Source of the DNA: Friedmanniella luteola
GTDB lineage: Bacteria; Actinomycetota; Actinomycetes; Propionibacteriales; Propionibacteriaceae
NCBI RefSeq assembly: GCF_900105065.1
Contig: NZ_LT629749.1
Location: 1,116,001 to 1,180,000, forward strand
Length of the DNA: 64,000 bases
Direction of reading: 5' to 3'
Position numbers and translations under genes: made by a program. Within the stretch, counting starts at the first letter, position 1; every line of letters starts with the position of its first letter. Under the pieces are notes generated by a model. That model ran no database searches, had not been told where the DNA came from, and was given only the letters and a program-made list of their open reading frames with translations. Shown here in pieces: positions 17,617 through 26,113 of the stretch.

Positions 17617-18623
17617 CGCAGCAGCCAGGCCCCTGGGGCCAGGGACAGGGCGGGCCGCCGCCCCAGGGGCCGTCGGGTCCACCGCCGGGCTACCCGCCGG
17701 GGCCGCCGGGCTACGGCGGTCAGCCCGGGTTCGGGCCGGGCCAGCCGGGTTACGGGGGCCAGCCGGGTTACGGGGGCCAGCCGGGCTACGGGCAGCAGCC
17801 CGGGTACGGCCAGCGGCCGCCGCCCGGGTACGGCGGCCCGGGCTACCCCCAGCAGCCCCCGCCGGGCTACGGGGCGGGGGCGGGTGGACCCAGGCCGCCG
17901 AGGAGGAAGAGCACCGGGCTGATCCTGGGCCTGGTCGGCGGGGCGCTGGCCCTGCTGGTGCTGATCGGTGGCATCGCCCTCGTGTTCGGGGGTGACGACG
18001 GCGACCAGCCGACGACCACCATCAGCCCCGGTGCCCCCACCGCGCCCCCGGACGAGCCGACGGCAGAACCCAGCCCGGAGCCGAGGGCGTCCCGCAGCCC
18101 CGGGCCCAGCGCCTCCAGCAGCCCCGAGCCCGACCCGACCCCGTCCTCCGGCGGGCAGCCCGGCGGCGACGCCGTCGACCTCGGCAACGACATCGTGCTC
18201 GTGCCCGCCGACGGCTGGGACGTCACGAAGAAGGCCAAGGGGCTGGCCCAGCTCTCGAACGGCTCGGAGATGTTCCTGGGCCAGGCGGTCGAGCTGGAGA
18301 CCGGGACCAACCCGGGCCAGCTCTGCACCGCCTGGCACAAGCAGGTGGCCGAGGGCGCAGGCGACGCCGAGCTCGCGGAGCCGAAGAAGGTTGACCTCGG
18401 CTCCACGAAGGTGAGCGGCGCCACCTGCCTGGCGCAGGTCACCGTGTCCGGTGGCCAGGGCTCCAGCGAGGTGCTCGTCTACTCCGTGGTGTCGGTGCGC
18501 AAGAGCGACGGCGTGACGGTGCTCGCCACCGTCTACTTCACCGAGGACTCGGACGCCGACGAGGTCAACACGGACTTCTCGGCCATGGCGACCTCCATGC
18601 TCGAGACGCAGGTCGCCGGCTGA
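17613..18623 (+). CDS. Single-span membrane protein with PGYGQ-rich cytoplasmic repeats and an extracellular domain
   Basis: 336 residues. The first ~100 are a low-complexity Pro-Gly-Tyr-Gln tract (repeated PGYGGQ/PGYGQ units), followed by a basic PRRKS and one transmembrane helix (about residues 105-127, LILGLVGGALALLVLIGGIA). A Pro/Ser/Thr/Glu-rich stalk leads to a C-terminal domain of ~150 residues with two cysteines (QLCTAW, ATCLAQV) that may form a disulfide. This is the common actinobacterial layout of a surface-anchored protein with a disordered cytoplasmic tail; the function is unknown. Translationally coupled to the zinc-ribbon membrane protein upstream. Confidence 0.7.
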   Translation: MTQQPGPWGQGQGGPPPQGPSGPPPGYPPGPPGYGGQPGFGPGQPGYGGQPGYGGQPGYGQQPGYGQRPPPGYGGPGYPQQPPPGYGAGAGGPRPPRRKSTGLILGLVGGALALLVLIGGIALVFGGDDGDQPTTTISPGAPTAPPDEPTAEPSPEPRASRSPGPSASSSPEPDPTPSSGGQPGGDAVDLGNDIVLVPADGWDVTKKAKGLAQLSNGSEMFLGQAVELETGTNPGQLCTAWHKQVAEGAGDAELAEPKKVDLGSTKVSGATCLAQVTVSGGQGSSEVLVYSVVSVRKSDGVTVLATVYFTEDSDADEVNTDFSAMATSMLETQVAG

Positions 18624-18707
18624 CCGACGGCCTCCGCGAGGGCGTCCCCGTCCCGTCCGGGGCGCCCTCGCCCGCATCCGCCCGGGGCGGGTCCGGGGCC
18701 GCGGGAA

Positions 18708-18730
18708 CTGTCGGTGGCCAGACGTAGGCT
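18708..18730 (+). promoter_or_regulatory. DNA-damage (PafBC-type) promoter of uvrB
   Basis: CTGTCG (18708-18713), immediately followed by GTG, then eight bases and TAGGCT (18725-18730); ATG of uvrB is six bases further. This is the closest of the four copies to the mycobacterial consensus (TGTCGGTG-N8-TANNNT). Confidence 0.75.
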
Positions 18731-18736
18731 TCCCGC

Positions 18737-20833
18737 ATGCGTCCCTTGGAAGACCTGCAACGTGTCGTGGCGCCCCTGCACGTCGAGAGCGACTTCGAGC
18801 CGGCGGGGGACCAGCCGGCGGCGATCGCCGAGCTCGAGCGCCGGATCAACGCCGGCGAGCAGGACGTCGTCCTGCTCGGCGCCACCGGGACTGGCAAGAC
18901 GGCCACCATCGCCTGGCTGGCCGAGCGGGTGCAACGGCCGATCCTGGTCATGCAGCCGAACAAGACGCTGGCGGCCCAGTTCGCGAACGAGCTGCGGCAC
19001 TTCTTCCCGAAGAACGCCGTCGAGTACTTCGTCTCCTACTACGACTACTACCAGCCCGAGGCCTACGTCCCGCAGACGGACACCTACATCGAGAAGGACT
19101 CCTCCCTCAACGAGGAGGTCGAGCGGCTCCGGCACTCGGCCACCAACTCGCTGCTGACCCGCCGCGACGTCGTCGTCGTCGCGACCGTCTCGGCCATCTA
19201 CGGCCTCGGCACCCCGCAGGAGTACGTGGACCGGATGGTCGCGCTGGAGGTGGGCCAGGAGATCGAGCGGGACACCCTGCTCCGCCAGCTGGTCGGCATC
19301 CAGTACGCGCGCAACGACCTCGCCGGCACCCGAGGCACCTTCCGGGTCCGCGGCGACACCCTCGAGGTGTTCCCGATGTACGAGGAGCTGGCCGTCCGGG
19401 TGGAGTTCTTCGGCGACGAGATCGAGAAGCTCAGCACGCTGCACCCGCTCACCGGTGAGGTCGTGACCGAGGACCAGCACATCTACCTGTTCCCGGCCAG
19501 CCACTACGTGGCCGGCCCGGAGCGCATGGAGAAGGCGATCGGCCGCATCGAGCACGAGCTGGGGGAGCGGCTGGCCGAGCTCGAGTCGCAGCACAAGCTG
19601 CTCGAGGCCCAGCGGCTGCGGATGCGCACGAGCTACGACATCGAGATGATGCGGCAGATCGGCACCTGCTCCGGCATCGAGAACTACTCCAGCCACATCG
19701 ACGGCCGGGGCCGGGGCACGGCTCCGTACTGCCTGCTCGACTACTTCCCCGAGGACTTCCTGCTCGTCGTGGACGAGTCGCACGTCACCATCCCGCAGAT
19801 CGGCGGCATGTACGAGGGCGACATGTCCCGCAAGCGGACGCTGGTCGACCACGGTTTCCGGCTGCCCAGCGCGATGGACAACCGGCCGCTGCGCTTCGAG
19901 GAGTTCGTCGAGCGGATCGGCCAGACGGTGTACCTGTCGGCCACGCCCGGCAACTACGAGCTGGCCAAGGGCGACGGCTTCGTCCAGCAGATCATCCGCC
20001 CGACCGGGCTGGTCGACCCCGAGGTCATCGTCAAGCCCACGCAGGGCCAGATCGACGACCTGATGGGTGAGATCCGGCTCCGGGTCGAGCGCGGCGAGCG
20101 GGTGCTGGTCACCACGCTGACCAAGAAGATGTCGGAGGACCTCACCGACTACCTGCTCGAGAACGGCATCCGCACCCGGTACCTGCACTCCGAGGTCGAC
20201 ACCCTGCAACGGGTGGCGCTGCTGCGCGAGCTGCGGATGGGCGAGTACGACGTCCTGGTCGGCATCAACCTGCTCCGTGAGGGACTCGACCTGCCCGAGG
20301 TGTCGCTCGTCGCCATCCTCGACGCCGACAAGGAGGGCTTCCTCCGCAGCGCCAAGAGCCTGATCCAGACGATCGGCCGCGCGGCCCGCAACGTGTCGGG
20401 CCAGGTGCACATGTACGCCGACTCCATCACCGACTCGATGGCCCAGGCCATCGACGAGACCAACCGGCGACGCGACATCCAGATCGCCTACAACCTCGAG
20501 CACGGCATCGACCCCAAGCCGCTGCAGAAGAAGATCGCCGACATCACCGACATGCTGGCCCGGGAGGACGCCGACACCGAGCAGCTGCTCAGCGGCCGGC
20601 CGCAGGGCAAGGGCAAGTCGCCGGTGCCGGCCCTCGGGCCCAAGGCCGGCGCCGACCACGGCCGGAAGCTCGGCGGCATGCCGGCGGGCGAGCTGGCCGA
20701 CCTGGTGCAGGAGCTGACCACCCAGATGCACGGGGCCGCGGCCGACCTGCAGTTCGAGGTCGCCGCCCGGCTGCGCGACGAGGTCTCCGAGCTGAAGAAG
20801 GAGCTGCGGCAGATGGTGGAGGCCAGCCGCTAG
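18737..20833 (+). CDS. uvrB: Excinuclease ABC subunit B
   Basis: Damage-verifying helicase-like subunit of nucleotide excision repair. It receives damaged DNA from UvrA and recruits UvrC. The 698-residue protein has Walker [17 protein letters not shown], the beta-hairpin region [15 protein letters not shown] that inserts between strands, helicase motifs [11 protein letters not shown] and [12 protein letters not shown], and a C-terminal UVR motif ([19 protein letters not shown]) that contacts UvrC. Leaderless start after TAGGCT. It is separated from uvrA (34 kb) and uvrC (38 kb) but shares their promoter type. Confidence 0.97.
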   Translation: MRPLEDLQRVVAPLHVESDFEPAGDQPAAIAELERRINAGEQDVVLLGATGTGKTATIAWLAERVQRPILVMQPNKTLAAQFANELRHFFPKNAVEYFVSYYDYYQPEAYVPQTDTYIEKDSSLNEEVERLRHSATNSLLTRRDVVVVATVSAIYGLGTPQEYVDRMVALEVGQEIERDTLLRQLVGIQYARNDLAGTRGTFRVRGDTLEVFPMYEELAVRVEFFGDEIEKLSTLHPLTGEVVTEDQHIYLFPASHYVAGPERMEKAIGRIEHELGERLAELESQHKLLEAQRLRMRTSYDIEMMRQIGTCSGIENYSSHIDGRGRGTAPYCLLDYFPEDFLLVVDESHVTIPQIGGMYEGDMSRKRTLVDHGFRLPSAMDNRPLRFEEFVERIGQTVYLSATPGNYELAKGDGFVQQIIRPTGLVDPEVIVKPTQGQIDDLMGEIRLRVERGERVLVTTLTKKMSEDLTDYLLENGIRTRYLHSEVDTLQRVALLRELRMGEYDVLVGINLLREGLDLPEVSLVAILDADKEGFLRSAKSLIQTIGRAARNVSGQVHMYADSITDSMAQAIDETNRRRDIQIAYNLEHGIDPKPLQKKIADITDMLAREDADTEQLLSGRPQGKGKSPVPALGPKAGADHGRKLGGMPAGELADLVQELTTQMHGAAADLQFEVAARLRDEVSELKKELRQMVEASR

Positions 20834-20881
20834 GGCAGGACGTGGTCGAGAGCCCCCCAACCGGGCTGCCATACTGGCCTG

Positions 20882-20999
20882 CGGAGGGGAGTATTCCCTC
20901 GCGTCGGCATCGTCATCACGGACGTGCGTTGGGCGGGCCGATGCCCGACCTGTGCGCCCCGGTGCCCCGGTCAACCTCGGTTGGCGGAAGAGACCTCCG
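20882..20999 (+). ncRNA. yybP-ykoY (Mn2+-sensing) riboswitch
   Basis: The leader of the terC-like gene has the conserved parts of the yybP-ykoY aptamer. A 5' segment AGGGGAGTATTCCCTCGCG at 20885-20903 is followed by GTCATCACGG (20912-20921). The 3' segment GGCGGAAGAGACCTCCG (20983-20999) closes the structure: CGGAGG (20882-20887) pairs with CCTCCG (20994-20999) to form P1. TerC/Alx genes are classic targets of this Mn2+ riboswitch. About 40 nt separate it from the ATG, which has GGAAGGT just upstream, so control could act on translation. Recognition is from memory of the consensus. Confidence 0.8.
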
Positions 21000-21039
21000 A
21001 GACCTCGACGTCTGCTGACCCGTCTCGGAAGGTACCCCG

Positions 21040-22089
21040 ATGGAAGTCCACCCCTATGCCTGGGCCATCACCGTGGTGGTGATGGTCGCGATCCTCGCGG
21101 TCGACGTGTTCGTCATCGGCCGGCGGCCGCACGAGCCCTCCACCAAGGAGGCCTCGCTCGCCATCGGCGTGTTCGTCGGCCTCGCGGTGCTCTTCGGCCT
21201 GGGGGTCTGGTTCGTCTCGGGCGGTCAGTACGCCGGCGAGTTCTTCGCCGGCTGGATCACCGAGTACAGCCTCTCGGTCGACAACCTCTTCATCTTCCTC
21301 ATCATCATGAGCAAGCTGAAGGTCCCGCGCGAGCTGCAGCAGTTCGCTCTCCTGGTCGGCATCATCCTCGCCCTGATCTTCCGCGGCATCTTCATCGCCG
21401 TCGGCGCCGCGGCGATCGAGCGGTTCGCCTGGGTGTTCTTCATCTTCGGCGCGTTCCTCGTCTACACCGCGGTCAAGCTCTTCCTCGACTACCGCAAGCA
21501 CGACGACGACGAGGAGGCCCCCGACAACGCGCTGCTGCGCCTCGTGCGGCGCCGGTTCAACGCGACGGAGGACTTCCGCGGCACCAAGCTCACGGTCAAG
21601 GAGCAGGGCAAGCGGTTCATCACGCCGATGTTCTTCGTGATCGTCGCCCTCGGCAGCACCGACCTGCTGTTCGCGCTGGACTCCATCCCGGCGATCTACG
21701 GCCTCACCCAGGAGCCGTACCTGGTGTTCACCGCCAACGTCTTCGCCCTCATGGGCCTGCGCCAGCTCTACTTCCTCATCGGCGGCCTGCTGAAGAAGCT
21801 CGTGTACCTGTCGCTGGGGCTCTCGGTCATCCTCGCCTTCATCGGCGTCAAGCTCGTGCTGCACGCCCTGCACGAGTACCACTGGGCCGACTGGGCCCCC
21901 TGGGGCGGGGAGATCCCGATCTGGTTCTCGCTGCTGGTCATCGTCGGCACCCTCGCCGTCACGACCGTGGCCAGCCTGGTGAAGTCGCGGAACGAGGCGG
22001 GCGACGACACCGATCCGCTGACCGAGGGGGACGCCGGCCAGCGTCCCGCGGGCATCGCCGACCGGGGGACCCCGCCGGCCGCCTCCTGA
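21040..22089 (+). CDS. TerC/Alx-family membrane protein, probable Mn2+ exporter
   Basis: A 349-residue integral membrane protein with about nine hydrophobic segments. Acidic motifs within membrane spans are typical of TerC (AILAVDVFVI, EYSLSVDNLFIFLIIM, FALDSIPAIYGLT); the paired Asp residues in these motifs are thought to bind metal. Members of this family (Alx, MeeF/TerC types) export manganese or act on metal load of exported enzymes. The riboswitch in front supports a manganese role. It converges with lon; a bidirectional terminator lies between. Confidence 0.87.
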   Translation: MEVHPYAWAITVVVMVAILAVDVFVIGRRPHEPSTKEASLAIGVFVGLAVLFGLGVWFVSGGQYAGEFFAGWITEYSLSVDNLFIFLIIMSKLKVPRELQQFALLVGIILALIFRGIFIAVGAAAIERFAWVFFIFGAFLVYTAVKLFLDYRKHDDDEEAPDNALLRLVRRRFNATEDFRGTKLTVKEQGKRFITPMFFVIVALGSTDLLFALDSIPAIYGLTQEPYLVFTANVFALMGLRQLYFLIGGLLKKLVYLSLGLSVILAFIGVKLVLHALHEYHWADWAPWGGEIPIWFSLLVIVGTLAVTTVASLVKSRNEAGDDTDPLTEGDAGQRPAGIADRGTPPAAS

Positions 22090-22112
22090 CCCGGAGGCAC
22101 CACCACGGACGC

Positions 22113-22151
22113 GCAGCGGCCGGGCCCACCCAGGGTGGACCCGGCCGCTGC
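22113..22151. terminator. Bidirectional terminator between terC-like gene and lon
   Basis: GCAGCGGCCGGG (22113-22124) pairs over 12 bp with 22140-22151. After one C-A mismatch, CCACC/GGTGG extends the stem (22126-22130 with 22134-22138) around the loop CAG. It sits between the two converging stop codons. Confidence 0.8.
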
Positions 22152-22165
22152 TGCGTGCGCCGGCC

Positions 22166-24520
22166 TCAGGCCGCGAGCGATCCCGCCTGAGCGGCAGCCG
22201 GCTCGATGGCTTGGCGGACCAGGGCGGCGACGTCCGACATCGGCCGCACGTCGATCGCCTCCAGCACGTCCGCCGGGACGTCGTCCAGGTCGGGCTCGTT
22301 GCGCTTCGGCACGAAGACCGTCGTGAGCCCGGCGCGCTGGGCGGCGAGCAGCTTCTGCTTGAGCCCGCCGATCGGCAGCACCCGGCCGTTCAGCGTGACC
22401 TCGCCGGTCATCCCGACCTCCCCGCGGACCGGACGGCCGACGGCCATCGAGGTCAGGGCGGTCACCATGGTGACCCCCGCCGAGGGCCCGTCCTTCGGCA
22501 CCGCACCCGCCGGCACGTGCACGTGGATCGGCCCGTACAGCACGGCCGTGTCGGTGATCCCCAGCTCGGGGGCGTGGGCCCGGACGTAGGAGAGCGCGAT
22601 CTGCGCCGACTCCTTCATCACGTCACCCAGCTGCCCGGTGAGGGTCAGCCCGCCCGACCCGCTCCCCGATCCCTCGACGGCCGGGACCGCGCTCGCCTCG
22701 ATGAACAGCACGTCGCCACCGAGGCCGGTCACGGCCAGGCCGGTGGCCACGCCCGGCACGGAGGTCCGCTCATGGGCGTCGGGGGTGAACCGGGGCCGGC
22801 CGAGGTACTCGCGCAGCGTCGAGGTGTCGATGACCAGCTGCTCCGGGGCGTCGGCCCGGGCCAGCCGCGTCGCCGCCTTGCGGAGCGCCTTGGCCAGCAG
22901 CCGCTCGAGCTGCCGGACCCCCGGTTCGCGGGTGTAGTCGGCGGCGATCTCGCGCAGGGCGTCGTCGTCCACGCGCACCTCGTCCGTGGTCAGCGCGGCG
23001 AGGCCGAGCTGGCGGGGCAGCAGGTACTGGCGGGCGATGGCGATCTTGTCGTCCTCGGTGTAGCCGTCCAGCTGGACGAGCTCCATCCGGTCCAGCAGGG
23101 CCTGCGGGATCGTCTCGACGACGTTGGCGGTCGCCAGGAAGACCACGTCCGACAGGTCGAGGTCGACCTCCAGGTAGTGGTCGCGGAACGTGTGGTTCTG
23201 CGCCGGGTCGAGGACCTCGAGCAGCGCGGCCGCGGGGTCGCCGCGGTAGTCGGCGCCCACCTTGTCGATCTCGTCGAGCAGGATGACCGGGTTCATGGAG
23301 CCGGCCTCGCTGATGGCCCGGACGATCCGGCCCGGCAGCGCACCCACGTAGGTGCGCCGGTGACCCCGGATCTCCGCCTCGTCACGGACGCCACCGAGGG
23401 CGACGCGGACGAACTTCCGGCCGAGGGCCTTGGCGACCGACTCGCCGAGGGAGGTCTTGCCCACCCCGGGCGGGCCGACGAGGGCCATCACGGCGCCCGA
23501 CCCGCGACCGCCCACGACCTCCAGGTGCCGCTCGGCGCGGCGGGAGCGGACGGCCAGGTACTCGACGATGCGGTCCTTGACGTCCTCCAGCCCGTGGTGG
23601 TCGGCGTCCAGGACCTCGCGGGCGGCGCCGACGTCGGTCGTGTCGGTGGTGCGGGTGCCCCAGGGCAGCTCGAGGACGCTGTCGAGCCAGGTGCGCAGGT
23701 AGCCCGTCTCGGGGCTCTGGTCGCTGGCCCGCTCCAGCTTCGCGACCTCGCGCAGGGCCGCCTTGCGGACGTCGTCCGGCAGCGCGGCCTCCTCGACGCG
23801 GGTCCGGTAGTCCTGGGCGCCGTCGGGCTCGTCCTCGCCGAGCTCCTTGCGGATGGCCGCGAGCTGCTGGCGGAGCAGGAACTCCCGCTGGCTCTTCTCC
23901 ATGCCCTCGCGCACGTCGTCGGCGATCTTGTCGTTGACCTCGGTCTCGGCCAGGTGGTCCTTCGCCCAGGCGACGAGCACGCGCAGGCGCTCGGCGACGT
24001 CGGGGGTCTCCAGGAGCTGGCGCTTCTGGGCGTCGGTCAGCCACGACGCGTAGCCGGCGAGGTCGGCCAGGGCGGAGGGGTCGGTGACCTTGTTGACGGT
24101 GTCGATGACCTGCCAGGCGTCGCGCCGCTGCAGGGTGGCGACGACCAGCGCCTTGTACTCGGCGGCGAGCTTCGTCACCTCCTCGCTGTCGTGGCCGGTG
24201 GTGCCGAGCTCCTCGGCCTCCACCCAGAGCGCGGTGCCGGGGCCGGAGACACCGGACCCGATGCGGACGCGCTGCTCGGCGCGGATGACGGCCGCGGCCT
24301 CGCCGTTGGCGAGCCGGCCGATCTGGACGATCGAGGCCTCGACGCCGTAGGAGGCGTAGCGGTCCTCGAGCCGGGGGGCGACGAGCAGGTGGCCGTCGCT
24401 GTGGGAGCTGGCGGCGTCGACGGCCGCCTTGGCGGCGTCGTCGAGCTCGATCGGCACCACCATGCCGGGCAGGACGACGAGGTCGGTCAGGAACAGAACG
24501 GGGAGCCGGGTGGTGGACAT
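22166..24520 (-). CDS. lon: ATP-dependent protease Lon
   Basis: Degrades misfolded and regulatory proteins in the cytoplasm. The 784-residue protein starts MSTTRLPVLFLTD; I use ATG 24520 because AGGAGG-like GGAGGT lies seven bases upstream (complement 24528-24533). Longer upstream frames have no Lon similarity. Order: N-terminal substrate-binding domain (to about residue 200), coiled linker, AAA+ module with Walker A GPPGVGKTSLG and Walker B VILLDEIDKV, then the Ser-Lys protease domain with GPSAGVTMVTAL (catalytic Ser) and the Lys in PIGGLKQKLLAA. A HAIR-like operator upstream suggests heat-shock control by HspR. Confidence 0.96.
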   Translation of the reverse strand: MSTTRLPVLFLTDLVVLPGMVVPIELDDAAKAAVDAASSHSDGHLLVAPRLEDRYASYGVEASIVQIGRLANGEAAAVIRAEQRVRIGSGVSGPGTALWVEAEELGTTGHDSEEVTKLAAEYKALVVATLQRRDAWQVIDTVNKVTDPSALADLAGYASWLTDAQKRQLLETPDVAERLRVLVAWAKDHLAETEVNDKIADDVREGMEKSQREFLLRQQLAAIRKELGEDEPDGAQDYRTRVEEAALPDDVRKAALREVAKLERASDQSPETGYLRTWLDSVLELPWGTRTTDTTDVGAAREVLDADHHGLEDVKDRIVEYLAVRSRRAERHLEVVGGRGSGAVMALVGPPGVGKTSLGESVAKALGRKFVRVALGGVRDEAEIRGHRRTYVGALPGRIVRAISEAGSMNPVILLDEIDKVGADYRGDPAAALLEVLDPAQNHTFRDHYLEVDLDLSDVVFLATANVVETIPQALLDRMELVQLDGYTEDDKIAIARQYLLPRQLGLAALTTDEVRVDDDALREIAADYTREPGVRQLERLLAKALRKAATRLARADAPEQLVIDTSTLREYLGRPRFTPDAHERTSVPGVATGLAVTGLGGDVLFIEASAVPAVEGSGSGSGGLTLTGQLGDVMKESAQIALSYVRAHAPELGITDTAVLYGPIHVHVPAGAVPKDGPSAGVTMVTALTSMAVGRPVRGEVGMTGEVTLNGRVLPIGGLKQKLLAAQRAGLTTVFVPKRNEPDLDDVPADVLEAIDVRPMSDVAALVRQAIEPAAAQAGSLAA

Positions 24521-24553
24521 GAGGCTTACCTCCAGGAATGGGGCCGCTCCTGC

Positions 24554-24574
24554 ATTGAGCGACATCGACTCAAG
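24554..24574 (-). promoter_or_regulatory. HAIR-like HspR operator upstream of lon
   Basis: Read on the minus strand the site is CTTGAGT-N7-GCTCAAT, against the HAIR consensus CTTGAGT-N7-ACTCAAG: the first half-site is perfect and the second matches at five of seven positions. It lies 34 bases upstream of the lon ATG. Streptomyces lon is a known HspR target, so heat-induced derepression is a reasonable inference. Confidence 0.7.
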
Positions 24575-24761
24575 GCTGGGGGCGGAGGTCTTTCTTCCGC
24601 CGTCCGCCGTGGGCGAACAGGGGCACCAGCCGCGACCTCCTGCCGCCCCCGCTCCACCGGGGCTGTGGACGGCAGCCCCGCGGCGAGGTAGACCTGGGGG
24701 CGGCGGACCGGTGACCGGCCGGGAACCTGACGTCGACCGCGGATGCCGGCCTGGAGGTGAT

Positions 24762-25553
24762 GTGCACCTGTGGCGCCCGCCGCGAGCCGCGGCCCTCCGT
24801 CCGTTCGTCGACTCCGTCGAGTACGTCGAGGACACCCCCGCCACGCTGCAGGAGCGGATGGTCCCCGGCGGCGGGATCTCGCTCGTGGTCATGCTGCGGG
24901 AGGCGGGCTTCACCCGTGCCGACGTCGGGGGCCCGCAGTGGGTCGACGGTGCCTGCCTCACCGGCGCGCAGCAGCACGCCCAGGTGGTGTCGACCGCGCC
25001 CCAGCGCGGCATGGTCGCGGTCAACTTCGCTCCCGGTGGCGCCGCACCCTTCGTCCCGTTCCCCCTGCACGCGGCCACCGGCGGCTACCCGTCCCTCGGT
25101 GAGGTCTGGGGCCGGGAGGGAGAGCTCGTCCGGGAACGGATGGCGGGCCTGACGCCGGACCGCATGCTCGACCTCGCCGAGGAGATCCTCCTGTCGCACG
25201 CGGTGGGCGAGCTCACCCGCGACCGGGCCCTCGACCTGGCCCTGCGGTCGCTCGACGCGGGGGCCCCGGTCGGTGTCGTCGTCGAGCGCTTCGGGACGAC
25301 GGCCAAGCCGTTCATCCGCCGCTTCCGGGCCGCGACCGGCCTCACTCCCAAGACCTACGCCCGACTCCGGCGGCTGCAGCGGGTGCTGCACTCGCTGCCA
25401 CCCGACGGCAGGGTCGACTGGTCGCGGATCGCTGCCGATCAGGGCTACCACGACCAGTCCCACCTGATCCACGACTTCAAGGCGATCACCGGCCTCACAC
25501 CGTCGCAGTACCGCCCGCGGTCCGTCGACGCACCGAACCACCTGCCGTGCTGA
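24762..25553 (+). CDS. AraC-family transcriptional regulator
   Basis: DNA-binding regulator of 263 residues. The N-terminal ~150 residues look like the sensing domain often seen in AraC proteins lacking a cupin signature (LQERMVPGGGISLVVMLRE). The C-terminal ~100 residues are the AraC double helix-turn-helix (FRAATGLTPKTYARLRRLQR, then HDQSHLIHDFKAITGLTPSQ). GTG 24762 is chosen because GGAGGT ends three bases upstream and the protein similarity starts there; the frame is open much further upstream. It is divergent from lon and 48 bp upstream of a VOC-fold gene it may regulate. Confidence 0.83.
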   Translation: MHLWRPPRAAALRPFVDSVEYVEDTPATLQERMVPGGGISLVVMLREAGFTRADVGGPQWVDGACLTGAQQHAQVVSTAPQRGMVAVNFAPGGAAPFVPFPLHAATGGYPSLGEVWGREGELVRERMAGLTPDRMLDLAEEILLSHAVGELTRDRALDLALRSLDAGAPVGVVVERFGTTAKPFIRRFRAATGLTPKTYARLRRLQRVLHSLPPDGRVDWSRIAADQGYHDQSHLIHDFKAITGLTPSQYRPRSVDAPNHLPC

Positions 25554-25601
25554 TCCACCTTTCTCCAAGACTCGCCACGCCGGCGCCGGCAGGCTCACCT
25601 C

Positions 25602-25967
25602 ATGACTTCTCCCACGCACGGCTGGATCTGCTACCTCGAGATCCCGGCCGACGACGTCCCACGGTCGTCGGCGTTCTACCGCGACAGCTTCGGCTGGCGC
25701 CTGCGACAGCACGACGACGGGACCGTCGCGTTCGACGACGGCCGCGAGGGCCGCGTCGTGAGCGGCATGTGGGTGACGGGACGACCGCCGATGGCCGAGC
25801 CCGGCATCGTCATCTCGATCATGGTCGACGACGTCGTCGCCGCCTCCGCGCGGATCGAGGACTCCGGCGGGGTGATCGTGCGCCCCTTCGACCCGGACGG
25901 AGCCGAGAAGATCGCGTGGTTCCGGGACCCCGGCGGCAACGTCCTGGGGATCTACCAGGAGCCCTGA
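25602..25967 (+). CDS. VOC (glyoxalase/bleomycin-resistance) superfamily protein
   Basis: 121-residue protein with the paired beta-alpha-beta modules of the vicinal-oxygen-chelate fold (YLEIPADDVPRSSAFYRDSFGW, then IMVDDVVAASARIEDSGG and WFRDPGGNVLGIYQE). Such proteins are metalloenzymes or ligand sequestrants; the substrate cannot be read from the sequence. It follows the AraC gene at 48 bp in the same direction, a frequent arrangement for a regulator and its target. Confidence 0.82.
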   Translation: MTSPTHGWICYLEIPADDVPRSSAFYRDSFGWRLRQHDDGTVAFDDGREGRVVSGMWVTGRPPMAEPGIVISIMVDDVVAASARIEDSGGVIVRPFDPDGAEKIAWFRDPGGNVLGIYQEP

Positions 25968-26008
25968 AGGCGCGCGGGACTCGACCCTCGGTGGTCGGCA
26001 CGCGCCGC

Positions 26009-26075
26009 CGGTGACGGCGCATGACACACGTCACCGCCGGGCCGGGAGGCCGTCACGCGCGGCGGTGACGGCGCG
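26009..26075 (+). promoter_or_regulatory. Repeated operator-like motif upstream of the ABC/two-component cluster
   Basis: The 13-mer CGGTGACGGCGCA occurs twice, at 26009-26021 and 26063-26075. Each copy faces an inverted partner: CGTCACCG at 26029-26036 and GCCGTCAC at 26049-26056. The arrangement of two inverted repeats within 67 bp ending about 40 bases before the ATG of the ABC gene looks like tandem binding sites for a dimeric regulator, possibly the NarL-type response regulator encoded downstream. The bases between the VOC stop and this site show nothing else. Confidence 0.45.
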
Positions 26076-26113
26076 CACTAGCGGGTCGGGTCGGCCCGGG
26101 GGACGGTGGGGAC

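Noticed and set aside
17690-17880. Tandem direct repeats resembling a small CRISPR or minisatellite
   Set aside because: The repeats are in frame with the coding sequence and encode PGYGQ-type units of a low-complexity protein; there are no unique spacers.
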